Shown here: positions 1 through 5,084 of the stretch, in pieces
Layout: each line of letters starts with the position of its first letter
Numbering within the stretch: the first letter of the stretch is position 1
DNA from: CAVSUR01 sp052143655
GTDB taxonomy: Bacteria; Actinomycetota; Actinomycetes; Streptosporangiales; Streptosporangiaceae
Assembly (NCBI GenBank): GCA_052143655.1
Contig: JBKQSL010000380.1
Span: 1 to 10,375 of the forward strand
DNA: 10,375 bases
Direction: 5' to 3'
Program-made: the position numbers and the translations under genes
Notes under the pieces: generated by a model
What the model saw: only the letters and a program-made list of their open reading frames with translations
Database searches by the model: none
What the model was told of the DNA's origin: nothing

Positions 1-282
1 CGGGCGAGGTCGGCCTCTCCGCTCAGCCCGGGCCTGAAGCTCGCCCCAGCGGATGGCTACCTGCTCTGAGAACGGCAGCAAGACCACATCGTGCCGCCAA
101 TCCGCCAGCCCAGCCAGCTTGCGCGGCCCCCAGCTCCGCAGCACCGTCCACTTGGTCAGTTCTCCAACGGTCACGAACGAGATGCACCACGTATGCCCGG
201 TTAGCCGAGCCCGCAGCGGGTCAGATAGTCGGCCGCGCAAGCTGGCCGACGCGACATCGGTATCAAGAACGACGAAGCTCAC
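1..282 (-). CDS. vapC: VapC-family PIN-domain toxin, C-terminus beyond window edge
   Basis: PIN-domain ribonuclease toxin of a type II TA pair, expected to cleave RNA in the cytoplasm when free of its antitoxin. The visible 94 residues start at a GTG that overlaps the antitoxin stop (GTGA, 279-282), implying translational coupling. The N-terminus reads MSFVVLDTDVAS, with the first catalytic Asp at residue 7. A conserved acidic residue lies in TVGEL (Glu41), followed by the family-typical LRSWGPRKLAGL segment. The remaining acidic residues of the PIN site would lie beyond base 1, so catalytic competence cannot be judged. The family is usually about 130 aa, so roughly 35-40 residues are missing only because the window ends. 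It is the last visible gene of a minus-strand operon. The assignment to VapC is firm; the RNA target is unknown. Confidence 0.85.
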   Translation of the reverse strand, partial: MSFVVLDTDVASASLRGRLSDPLRARLTGHTWCISFVTVGELTKWTVLRSWGPRKLAGLADWRHDVVLLPFSEQVAIRWGELQARAERRGRPRP

Positions 283-479
283 GCCAAGCCGGATCGCCGG
301 GAGGCGTAAAGGTCGGCCAAGAAGGCCTCCCACTCCTCATCGGAGTCGAAGAGCGCCGGGCGCGCCATGTCGTCTACCGACTCCACCGGTCGGACGCCCT
401 GGCGGCTGGCCAACTCCTCCACCGACACTTCATCGGCTGCTGGCGGCGCAGATGCTGGCTCAATGTGCCCTGAGGACAT
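279..479 (-). CDS. Small antitoxin partner of the PIN toxin
   Basis: A 66-aa acidic protein directly upstream of the PIN gene and overlapping it by four bases, so most likely the antitoxin that binds the toxin and autoregulates the operon. The start ATG at 479 is chosen because GGGAGG (488-493) sits 8 nt upstream; the alternatives at 485 and 488 lie on or against that Shine-Dalgarno. The conserved core is GVRPVESVDDMARPALFDSD, ending in EEWEAFLADLYASR, an amphipathic toxin-binding-like tail. No clear DNA-binding fold is visible. It is paralogous to the 68-aa protein encoded just upstream (543-749), sharing the GVRPV.S, F.S.EE and FLADL positions. Its role as antitoxin is inferred from gene order and overlap. 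Confidence 0.75.
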   Translation of the reverse strand: MSSGHIEPASAPPAADEVSVEELASRQGVRPVESVDDMARPALFDSDEEWEAFLADLYASRRSGLA

Positions 480-542
480 AGTCATCACCTCCCGGCTGAT
501 TGTCGCATGCCCCGCTGTCAGAAGATTCAGGTTCCGCGAGGA

Positions 543-749
543 CTACTCAGGCCATGGCCTACCCGTGTGCTTGTGCCGGAATGCCCTTAGATCAGCCAGA
601 AACTCGTCGAGTTCTTCGCCAGACTCGAAAACATCGGCACGCAGCTCACCAATCGAAGCGACCGGCCGCACGCCCTTGCGCCGGGCCTGTTCGGCCAGCT
701 CAGCGGAGTACGAGCCGGGCTCTGGTTCTGCGAAGTCAGCGACGCTCAT
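543..749 (-). CDS. Second antitoxin-like protein, paralogue of the downstream antitoxin
   Basis: A 68-aa protein with the same plan as the antitoxin at 279-479: GVRPVASIGELRADVFESGE followed by ELDEFLADLRAFR. The start at 749 is preferred over ATG 758 because AAGGAGG (760-766) is 10 nt from 749 but almost touches 758. It also gives a perfect ATGA overlap (746-749) with the upstream gene. No toxin gene follows it; the next gene, after 63 bp, is the second antitoxin. It may be an orphan copy left by a tandem duplication that lost its toxin, a decoy, or a second antitoxin. Its partner cannot be told from sequence. Confidence 0.65.
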   Translation of the reverse strand: MSVADFAEPEPGSYSAELAEQARRKGVRPVASIGELRADVFESGEELDEFLADLRAFRHKHTGRPWPE

Positions 750-1126
750 CCCTGCCATCCCTCCTTCGCGGCTGTGTGCTCTACAGTAACGCTCCGCTCA
801 TTCTGCACGTGCCACCGCGTGATCAAGAGATTCAGGCGGTTAGCCTGCCCTGGCTGCGATAGCCAGTCAACGGTGGCAGCCTCGCGACGGCGCTCCGCGA
901 ACGACCGGCCCGCGAAGGGCCGCACTGAGTCACGCAGCGCCCTGCCCAGTCGTGACGCCAGGGCGACACGCCGGACCCCGCGCGCCGCGGCAATCTGCTC
1001 CAGAGCCACGAGCCGCGCCTCCAGTAGATCGAGTAGTGAATCGGTGTAGCTGGCATCGTCGATCACAGCCCGGACAAATCCCGGTGGCACCCCGCAGCTG
1101 CTTCTAGTATCCCGCACGTTAGCCAT
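746..1126 (-). CDS. Hypothetical protein heading the TA operon
   Basis: A 126-aa protein I do not recognise. It looks mostly helical, with a Leu/Ala-rich stretch (SLLDLLEARLVALEQIAAARG, about residues 30-50), an Arg-rich middle and a C-terminal region around WLSQPGQANRLNLLITRWH. No signal peptide or membrane segment is seen. It is the first gene of a four-gene minus-strand operon and overlaps the next gene by ATGA, so it is co-translated with the antitoxin-like proteins. The ATG at 1126 is placed 6 nt after a good -10 hexamer, suggesting a leaderless mRNA. A third component of the TA system or an operon regulator is possible but unproven. Confidence 0.55.
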   Translation of the reverse strand: MANVRDTRSSCGVPPGFVRAVIDDASYTDSLLDLLEARLVALEQIAAARGVRRVALASRLGRALRDSVRPFAGRSFAERRREAATVDWLSQPGQANRLNLLITRWHVQNERSVTVEHTAAKEGWQG

Positions 1127-1162
1127 GCATCTAGCTTAACCAAAGTCGTCCATGGTTGTCCA
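1127..1162 (-). promoter_or_regulatory. Predicted promoter of the minus-strand TA operon
   Basis: On the minus strand, a -35-like TGGACA (1162-1157) and a -10 TAAGCT (1138-1133) are separated by 18 bp. The -10 lies 6 nt before the ATG at 1126, so transcription would begin at or next to the start codon, giving a leaderless message. This is divergent from the GntR gene at 1214, which could regulate it. Confidence 0.4.
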
Positions 1163-1200
1163 AGGTCATTTCTGACTGCTCCGGGCCGCGCACGGTTGCC

Positions 1201-1213
1201 TACATTTGATCTT
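1201..1213 (+). promoter_or_regulatory. -10 element just upstream of the GntR start
   Basis: TACATT (1201-1206) is followed by 7 nt and then GTG at 1214, the spacing expected for leaderless transcription. No convincing -35 hexamer is seen at 16-18 bp upstream, so the call rests on the -10 and its spacing only. Confidence 0.3.
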
Positions 1214-1444
1214 GTGTCCGTCGACCACGATGCGGAAACTCCGCTCTGGCAGCAGCTTGCCAGCATCCTGCGCGCCCAGATCCAGTCCGGGGAGCTGCCG
1301 CCCGGCCGGGTCATGCCCTCGGAAGCCACGCTTATGCAGGAGCACGGCCTGGCGCGAGGCACCGTCCGGAAGGCGGTCGACGCGCTGGTTCACGAGGGCC
1401 TGGTCAACCGTGTCCAGGGACGCGGCACCTTCGTGCGCCGGTAG
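1214..1444 (+). CDS. Short GntR-family winged-helix regulator
   Basis: A 76-aa GntR-type DNA-binding protein that consists of the winged helix alone, without an effector or oligomerisation domain. Visible features are TPLWQQLASILRAQIQSGEL (helix 1), LPPGRVMPSEATLMQEHGL leading into ARGTVRKAVDAL (helix-turn-helix with recognition helix), and the wing GLVNRVQGRGTFVRR. GTG 1214 is preferred because a -10 lies 7 nt upstream; a TTG at 1196 would add six residues. Short GntR proteins of this kind occur on actinomycete integrative elements (compare KorSA of pSAM2, which is larger). It lies close to the att core at 1563 and diverges from the TA operon, so it may repress element or TA genes. A degraded relative occurs at 3880-4128. 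Confidence 0.8.
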   Translation: MSVDHDAETPLWQQLASILRAQIQSGELPPGRVMPSEATLMQEHGLARGTVRKAVDALVHEGLVNRVQGRGTFVRR

Positions 1445-1463
1445 CACGCGGACCAGCCGGCGC

Positions 1464-1490
1464 CTTGATCATGCCCAATACGTGCCGAAA
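1464..1490 (+). repeat. Conserved 27-bp motif left of att core 1 (putative integrase arm or accessory site)
   Basis: Reads CTTGATCATGCC, then C, AAT, A and CGTGCCGAAA. It matches 4889-4915 at 25 of 27 positions. In both places exactly 72 nt separate the motif from the tRNA-derived core, although most of the sequence between is not conserved. Its AATACGTGCCGAA part recurs at 1732-1744. A protein-binding site on the attachment region is inferred. Confidence 0.6.
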
Positions 1491-1550
1491 CGGCGCCCAG
1501 GTGACTCGCGCCCAGTCGCGTTTGCGCACTTCAGGCATACTGCCGGGACC

Positions 1551-1605
1551 TGCTGGCGGCCTGGACTCATAATCCGCCGGTCGTGGGTTCGAGCCCCACC
1601 CGCCC
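1551..1605 (+). repeat. Attachment-site core, copy 1: 3' half of a tRNA gene (anticodon CAT)
   Basis: 55 bp identical to 4976-5030 except for two bases (CT at 1561-1562 against TC). The last 43 bp (1563-1605) are the 3' part of a tRNA: anticodon loop CTCATAA, a T-arm GTGGG-TTCGAGC-CCCAC, and an acceptor 3' strand CCGCCC. No D-arm or matching 5' acceptor strand lies upstream, and the outer anticodon-stem pairs are broken, so this is a fragment and not a gene. Integrases that use tRNA 3' ends create such repeats. It marks the junction between elements A and B. Confidence 0.8.
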
Positions 1606-1724
1606 ACGCATCCGATGTGCTGGTCAAGGCGCTGTGACCTGCAAGTACGTCTCACTATCTCGATCTTGGCCGACGGGCGCTTGTGCGGTTGTGCGCAGCG
1701 AGAGGCCGGGATATGCAGGTCGCT

Positions 1725-1745
1725 GTGCCGAAATACGTGCCGAAG
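1725..1745 (+). repeat. Tandem GTGCCGAA motifs on the integrase side of att core 1
   Basis: GTGCCGAAA (1725-1733) and GTGCCGAAG (1737-1745) repeat with a 12-bp period. The second is embedded in AATACGTGCCGAA, identical over 13 bp to 1477-1489. They lie between the att core and the int 3' end, where phage- and AICE-type attachment regions carry arm-type integrase sites. The role is inferred from position and repetition. Confidence 0.5.
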
Positions 1746-1791
1746 ACCAAGATCAATTGGGCTTTCGGTGGAGCGGGCGGCGGCGCTGGCG

Positions 1792-3168
1792 TCAGGCCTG
1801 GCGCAGCGCTTCGCTGATGCGGCGCTTGGCCAGCTCGTCTTGGCCGACGACGCACTTGGCGTAGATGCGCAGCAGCACATCGACACTGTGCCCGGCCCAC
1901 TCCGCGACCTGGGTGGGGTAGACGCCGCCGTTCAGCCAGGTGGACAGACAGGCGTGCCGCAGGTCGTAGGGCCGCCGGGCCAGCGGTGAGGCTTGCTCGG
2001 CCGTGGTCATGGCGTCTTGGCGGGCCCTGATCCAGGCGCGCCGGTAGGTCACGGTAGCCAGCTCGCGGCCGCGGACACCGCTGAACAAACGGCCGTCAGG
2101 GGAAGTGCCGAACTGCCCGAGATGGTCTTGCAGCAGCCGGACCAGTTCGGGATGGACGGGCACGATCCGGCTGTCACCATCGGCGCGGTGCTTCAGCTGC
2201 CGCCTCTCCCGCGCGCTGCCGTCGTCGATCCAGTCACGGCCGGTGTCCGGTGTTGCGTTGCGGAGGTGAATTTCGCCCCAGTCGTCCTCCTGGGCCTGGG
2301 GAGGCAGGCTCACGCAGTCAATGCTGAGACTGACCGCTTCCTCGGGACGAAGACCGGCGTAGTACATCAGCCCAAAGAAGGCCACGAGCCGAGGCCCGCT
2401 CGGCTGCTGGGCGCGAACCGCATCGAGCAGCGCCCGCGCCTGGCGCGGGTTCACCACGCACCGCCGGTCCACCTGACTGGATACCTTCGGTGCCGTCCAC
2501 TTGAGGGCGCGGATTGGGTTCGAGTCGAGCAGGTTCCGTTCGACCGCGTAGTCCATGGCGCTGGCCAGGATCGTGCGGTGCCGCCGAGCCGCGCTCGCCG
2601 CCGCGATCGTGCCGTCCAGGCGCGCTGTGGCCTGGTGGAGTATTTGCCGGGCGACCGTGGCGTCGGCCAGGGCCGACAGGGGAGTGCTGTTGCGCGCGAC
2701 CCACGACAGGATGTCGGCGACGTCGGCGGGCGGTTCGTCGCGCTGCTTGGTGTTGAAGGCCCAGCGCATGAGCGCCCGCCGGATGCTCGGATCATGGGGG
2801 CGGCCTCGCGCGTCGGTCAGCATCGCTGGTGTCGCCGCCGTCGACGCGCGGGCGATGTCCTTCCGGTACTTGGCCGAGGCCAGTTTCGACTTCATGTCCA
2901 CGTACGCGCAGGCAAACTCGTACCAGGTGGTGTCGGCCTTCGCCCGCTCCCAGGCCGTCGGCCGTCCGGTGCCGAGACTGAATGCCTCGCCCTTGCGCGC
3001 GGTGGTCATCAGGGCACTGCGGAAACTGTCGGCCTGAGCCGCCTTACGAAAGGCCTCCTTCCACAGCCTGGCGCCGACCTTCCAGCGGACCCAGTACGTG
3101 GTGACCTCGCTGCCCTTGTAGACCTCGGTCCGGTAGACCCGGACGTCGTAGGTCGTGCCCTCGCTCAT
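1792..3168 (-). CDS. int: Tyrosine recombinase / integrase
   Basis: A 458-aa site-specific recombinase that integrates and excises the element at the tRNA-derived core. The N-terminal region (about 1-70) fits an arm-binding domain, residues about 80-210 the core-binding helical domain, and 240-440 the catalytic domain. Catalytic residues are Arg274 in AGLRPEEAVSL, a likely Lys326 in QLKHRAD, Arg404 in RPYDLRHA (Tyr replaces the usual His of HxxR, as I recall for many actinomycete integrases), His427 in AGHS, and nucleophile Tyr436 in RIYAK. All appear intact. The start at 3168 is chosen because it overlaps the xis stop (TGATG); an upstream in-frame extension to 3318 would run through xis. The 3' end is about 190 bp from core 1, as usual for AICE integrases. 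Confidence 0.93.
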   Translation of the reverse strand: MSEGTTYDVRVYRTEVYKGSEVTTYWVRWKVGARLWKEAFRKAAQADSFRSALMTTARKGEAFSLGTGRPTAWERAKADTTWYEFACAYVDMKSKLASAKYRKDIARASTAATPAMLTDARGRPHDPSIRRALMRWAFNTKQRDEPPADVADILSWVARNSTPLSALADATVARQILHQATARLDGTIAAASAARRHRTILASAMDYAVERNLLDSNPIRALKWTAPKVSSQVDRRCVVNPRQARALLDAVRAQQPSGPRLVAFFGLMYYAGLRPEEAVSLSIDCVSLPPQAQEDDWGEIHLRNATPDTGRDWIDDGSARERRQLKHRADGDSRIVPVHPELVRLLQDHLGQFGTSPDGRLFSGVRGRELATVTYRRAWIRARQDAMTTAEQASPLARRPYDLRHACLSTWLNGGVYPTQVAEWAGHSVDVLLRIYAKCVVGQDELAKRRISEALRQA

Positions 3169-3380
3169 CAGGCAGCTTCCTCGCGGGAGGCTAGCCAGCG
3201 CTGGTACTCCGACCGGCGGACGCGCAGGCTGCCGTTCGGCAGCGTGATGCACCGGGGCGCCCGTCCCTTGGCCCGCCACTCGTAGAACGTCCGGCGGCTG
3301 ATGCCGAGATCGGCGCACACCTCCGCAATGGTGAGCTTGTCCCGCTCCCGGGCACCGCGGCCCTGTTCAGTGCCGAGCAT
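3168..3380 (-). CDS. xis: Excisionase / AlpA-like helix-turn-helix protein
   Basis: A 70-aa protein with a MerR/AlpA-type helix-turn-helix: KLTIAEVCADLGISRRTFYEWRAKGRAPR is split by the turn after DLGIS, followed by a wing (CITLPNGSLRVRR) and a C-terminal helix (SEYQRWLASREEAA). Such proteins bind the attachment region and direct the integrase towards excision. ATG 3380 is chosen for its GGAGG (3388-3392) 7 nt upstream. The stop overlaps the int start by one base (TGATG), so the pair is co-translated. The gene looks intact, so excision of element B may still be possible. Confidence 0.82.
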   Translation of the reverse strand: MLGTEQGRGARERDKLTIAEVCADLGISRRTFYEWRAKGRAPRCITLPNGSLRVRRSEYQRWLASREEAA

Positions 3381-3459
3381 GTCGAGGCCTCCGCCCTGCC
3401 ACGCCGCACCGATCATCTGGCGCACACTGCCAAACTGATAGGCACAGCCGTTCGTCCAT
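3367..3459 (-). CDS. Small ORF coupled to xis
   Basis: A 30-aa ORF (MDERLCLSVWQC at its start, Cys-containing, Arg/His-rich tail) with the strongest ribosome-binding site in the region: AAGGAGG (3466-3472), 6 nt before the ATG. Its end overlaps the xis start by 14 nt in another frame. I do not recognise the peptide. It could be a leader peptide that couples translation into xis-int, or the stump of a gene truncated when the upstream part of the element was lost. It is too short for ordinary ORF listing. Confidence 0.4.
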   Translation of the reverse strand: MDERLCLSVWQCAPDDRCGVAGRRPRHARH

Positions 3460-3465
3460 GGTGGT

Positions 3466-3489
3466 CCTCCTTCCGGTGATGAGCACCGG
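3466..3489 (-). promoter_or_regulatory. Hairpin adjoining the Shine-Dalgarno of the xis-int operon
   Basis: Perfect inverted repeat CCGGTG-ATGAG-CACCGG (3473-3489), 6-bp arms and 5-nt loop, directly abutting the AAGGAGG at 3466-3472 on the minus strand. If transcribed, the stem would end one base before the ribosome-binding site and could modulate access to it. Short GC stems occur by chance in such DNA, so function is uncertain. Confidence 0.3.
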
Positions 3490-3871
3490 GAGCGCAAGAC
3501 CCCGCCTGGTTACATGCGCATCCGGATACAAGGACTGGCCCGCCAACGGGCTCCTCGAAATGGCCTAGCTCGATCTCAGCTACATAAGGCTGGACGCCAG
3601 GCATTTGCCGTAGCGATCGGGTTGATTCCCCGGGATGGTGCGGACCGCTTCCGCACAAAATGATCTTCTATATCTCGCCGACGCCCTGGGCATTCAACCC
3701 CGCGCCTTCGGCAACTCTTCGCCGCTCCGCCCACCACTGTGCAACAAGCACCGGAACCGTGCAACCACCGCCCGCTCGATACACCGCGACCCTCAGCGAC
3801 CGCCATAGTCCGCAGGCGTCCGCAGAAGACTGTTATCGTCCGATGCTGAGCGTCAGCGCCAAAGGCAAATA
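3490..3871. other. Gene-poor stretch of element B
   Basis: No ORF here has a recognisable product or a good ribosome-binding site. Where related AICEs carry replication and transfer genes, this stretch has only short ORFs in all frames and somewhat lower GC than its surroundings. It may be the scar of a large deletion. I see no clear promoter, although transcription of xis-int (leftward) should begin here. Confidence 0.4.
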
Positions 3872-3888
3872 TGATGTAAATCACATCA
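3872..3888. promoter_or_regulatory. Palindromic operator-like site next to the GntR remnant
   Basis: TGATGT-AAATC-ACATCA, with perfect 6-bp arms around 5 bp in an AT-rich pocket. It stands out from the GC-rich surroundings and lies where the start of the GntR gene should be. The size and symmetry suit a dimeric regulator such as a GntR protein, but no second copy was seen upstream of the intact GntR gene. Confidence 0.35.
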
Positions 3889-4128
3889 AGTACTCCAGGT
3901 GCGGCTGCTCAGGTCAACCTTGTCGGTCCCAGCCCGCAGCTTGCGAGCACTCTCCGCGGTCAGATCAAGTCGGGCGAGTTGCCGCCCGGCTGGGTCATGC
4001 CGTCGGAGGCCACACTCATGCAGGAGCATGGCCTCGCTCGTGGCACCGTCCGAAAAGCAGTCGATGCTCTCGTGGAAGAGGGCCTGGTCAATCGGGTTCA
4101 GGGCAGGGGTACCTTCGTCAGGCGCTGA
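3880..4128 (+). pseudogene. GntR-family regulator remnant lacking a start codon
   Basis: From about 3934 to the stop at 4126-4128 the frame encodes QLASTLRGQIKSGELPPGW followed by VMPSEATLMQEHGLARGTVR and GLVNRVQGRGTFVRR. This is nearly identical to the GntR protein at 1214-1444 from residue 14 onward. The frame opens after TAA at 3877-3879 but has no ATG or GTG before the helix-turn-helix, and its first residues are unrelated to the intact copy (PLWQQ replaced by GPSPQ). In-frame TTG 3979 and ATG 3997 would remove helix 1. It is therefore probably a 5'-deleted or recombined pseudogene, unless a non-canonical start is used. Its position in element B matches that of the intact gene in element A. 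Confidence 0.65.
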
Positions 4129-4173
4129 TGCCTGACCTGACGCGGGAGTGCTGTCGGAGGGCCATGGCGCCGC

Positions 4174-4185
4174 TAGCCTAATGTC
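4174..4185 (+). promoter_or_regulatory. -10-like element before mntA
   Basis: TAGCCT (4174-4179) is followed by 6 nt and the ATG at 4186, the leaderless spacing seen for other genes here. No Shine-Dalgarno precedes the ATG and no clear -35 is seen, so this is a weak prediction. Confidence 0.25.
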
Positions 4186-4488
4186 ATGACCAGCGTTGCC
4201 GGTGTCGAAGTGGACGAGCACCGCCTTGCCGAGCTTTGTGATCGGTACGGCATCGCTGAGCTAGAAGTATTCGGCTCATCGGCGCGCGGCGAGGCTGGGC
4301 CGGGCAGCGATATTGACATCTTGTACACCGTCAGGCCAGGTAGGCGGCTCGGCTGGGAGATCGATGACCTGGCCGACGAACTGTCAGGCCTGCTAGGGCG
4401 CCCGGTCGACCTGGTGTCACGCCGGGCGCTGCATCCACTGTTGCGCCGCGCGGTGCTCGCCGACGCTAGGACGCTGTATGCGGCCTGA
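4186..4488 (+). CDS. mntA: MntA-type nucleotidyltransferase antitoxin
   Basis: A 100-aa minimal nucleotidyltransferase. The signature is intact: GSSARG (residues 30-35), paired aspartates in SDIDIL (Asp42, Asp44) and a third acidic residue in PVDLVSRRAL (Asp75). In characterised MNT-HEPN systems, MntA transfers AMP from ATP onto a Tyr of the HEPN toxin and so silences it. The following gene overlaps by 11 bp and encodes that HEPN partner. ATG 4186 is used; an ATG at 4181 is out of frame. The pair sits between the GntR remnant and the right att core, the usual cargo position of such elements. Function in this strain is inferred from family. Confidence 0.9.
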   Translation: MTSVAGVEVDEHRLAELCDRYGIAELEVFGSSARGEAGPGSDIDILYTVRPGRRLGWEIDDLADELSGLLGRPVDLVSRRALHPLLRRAVLADARTLYAA

Positions 4489-4840
4489 CCTGCTGCTGCT
4501 CACCGAGATGATTGACGCTGCCGAGCAGGCGCAGCAGCTGGCCGACGGCGTCACAGCTGCCGAGCTGGAGGCCGACCGGCAACGCCGCGATGCGCTGTTG
4601 TGGAACTTCACCGTGCTCGGTGAGGCCGCGGCGCGCCTGTCCGATGCGACCAAGACCCGGTTTCCGCAGGTGCAATGGCAGCAGCCGACGCGGTTGCGTA
4701 ACCGGGTTGTGCATGGCTATTGGTCTATCGATATCGAGATCTTGCACACCACGGCGAACGAGCAGCTGCCGAAGTTCTCCGACGACCTTCGCGCCGTTCT
4801 TGCCGTGCTTGCAGACGAGGGCGACACCGCTGAGAGCTGA
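4478..4840 (+). CDS. hepT: HepT-type HEPN ribonuclease toxin
   Basis: A 120-aa all-helical HEPN protein of the HepT (DUF86) group. The active motif RX4HXY is intact in LRNRVVHGYW (Arg74, His79, Tyr81); Tyr81 is the expected acceptor of AMP from the MntA partner. The upstream helix NFTVLGEAAARLSD and TRFPQVQW are typical of the family. The gene overlaps mntA by 11 bp and is probably translated by re-initiation. Related HEPN toxins act as RNases, some on tRNA. The module looks complete and likely stabilises element B, or adds phage defence. The assignment is firm; the target is unknown. Confidence 0.9.
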   Translation: MRPDLLLLTEMIDAAEQAQQLADGVTAAELEADRQRRDALLWNFTVLGEAAARLSDATKTRFPQVQWQQPTRLRNRVVHGYWSIDIEILHTTANEQLPKFSDDLRAVLAVLADEGDTAES

Positions 4841-4888
4841 ACCCTTAGCCGCTTCGCAGTTCCGGCAGTGCTCAGACGCACGAGCGAG

Positions 4889-4915
4889 CTTGATCATGCC
4901 TAATGCGTGCCGAAA
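4889..4915 (+). repeat. Conserved 27-bp motif left of att core 2
   Basis: Second copy of the 1464-1490 motif (CTTGATCATGCC, T, AAT, G, CGTGCCGAAA), differing at two positions and again exactly 72 nt from the tRNA-derived core. It lies downstream of hepT in DNA with no gene (4841-4975). It is probably the integrase or accessory-protein site on the right arm of element B. Confidence 0.6.
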
Positions 4916-4975
4916 GCGGGCTGAACAAGATCGCGTACTCGCACGTTAGCCCAGTTCAGCGGCAACATTCAGCAT

Positions 4976-5030
4976 TGCTGGCGGCTCGGACTCATAATCC
5001 GCCGGTCGTGGGTTCGAGCCCCACCCGCCC
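4976..5030 (+). repeat. Attachment-site core, copy 2: 3' half of a tRNA gene (anticodon CAT)
   Basis: Same 55-bp unit as 1551-1605. Here the acceptor strand continues one base further (CCGCCCC, then A, then CC), closer to a true tRNA 3' end, as expected for the chromosomal side of an attR. The preceding 80 bp do not supply a D-arm or a GGGGCGG 5' acceptor strand, so this too is a fragment. It forms the right end of element B. Confidence 0.8.
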
Positions 5031-5031
5031 C

Positions 5032-5045
5032 ACCGAGACATCGGT
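5032..5045 (+). terminator. Small hairpin directly after the tRNA 3' end
   Basis: ACCGA-GACA-TCGGT, a 5-bp stem one base after the core, followed by ACTCTT. It could be the original terminator of the tRNA gene retained at the chromosomal junction. Similar ACCGA-AGCG-TCGGT hairpins occur at 6853-6866 and 7877-7890. The stem is short. Confidence 0.3.
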
Positions 5046-5084
5046 ACTCTTGCGGTGGCCCTCACCTGCCGCTACGCGGCCTAG

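Larger units (their letters stand above)
1563..5030. mobile_element. Putative integrative element 'B' bounded by tRNA-fragment direct repeats (attL/attR)
   Basis: About 3.4 kb from core to core. Its contents are int next to the left core with its 3' end facing the core, xis coupled upstream of int, a GntR remnant, and an MNT-HEPN TA pair near the right core. This int-at-one-end, regulator-at-the-other plan resembles actinomycete integrative and conjugative elements (pSAM2 type). No replication initiator, FtsK-like transfer gene or spread gene is visible. It is therefore a deleted element, or a minimal one carrying a TA module that may depend on a helper. The interval 1606-1791 holds only putative arm sites. 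Confidence 0.65.

Noticed and set aside
1993..3285. Long open frame (430 aa) on the plus strand
   Set aside because: Lies antisense to the well-supported integrase; its composition (Gly/Arg/Pro-rich, no domain) is that of a GC-rich shadow frame.
3413..3658. 81-aa minus-strand ORF upstream of xis
   Set aside because: No ribosome-binding site or recognisable domain; it crosses the hairpin and Shine-Dalgarno that better serve the 30-aa ORF at 3367-3459.
4956..5033. A complete tRNA ending at the second core copy
   Set aside because: No 5' acceptor strand complementary to CCGCCCC and no D-arm upstream; the outer anticodon-stem pair is mismatched. Only the 3' half is present, as in copy 1.
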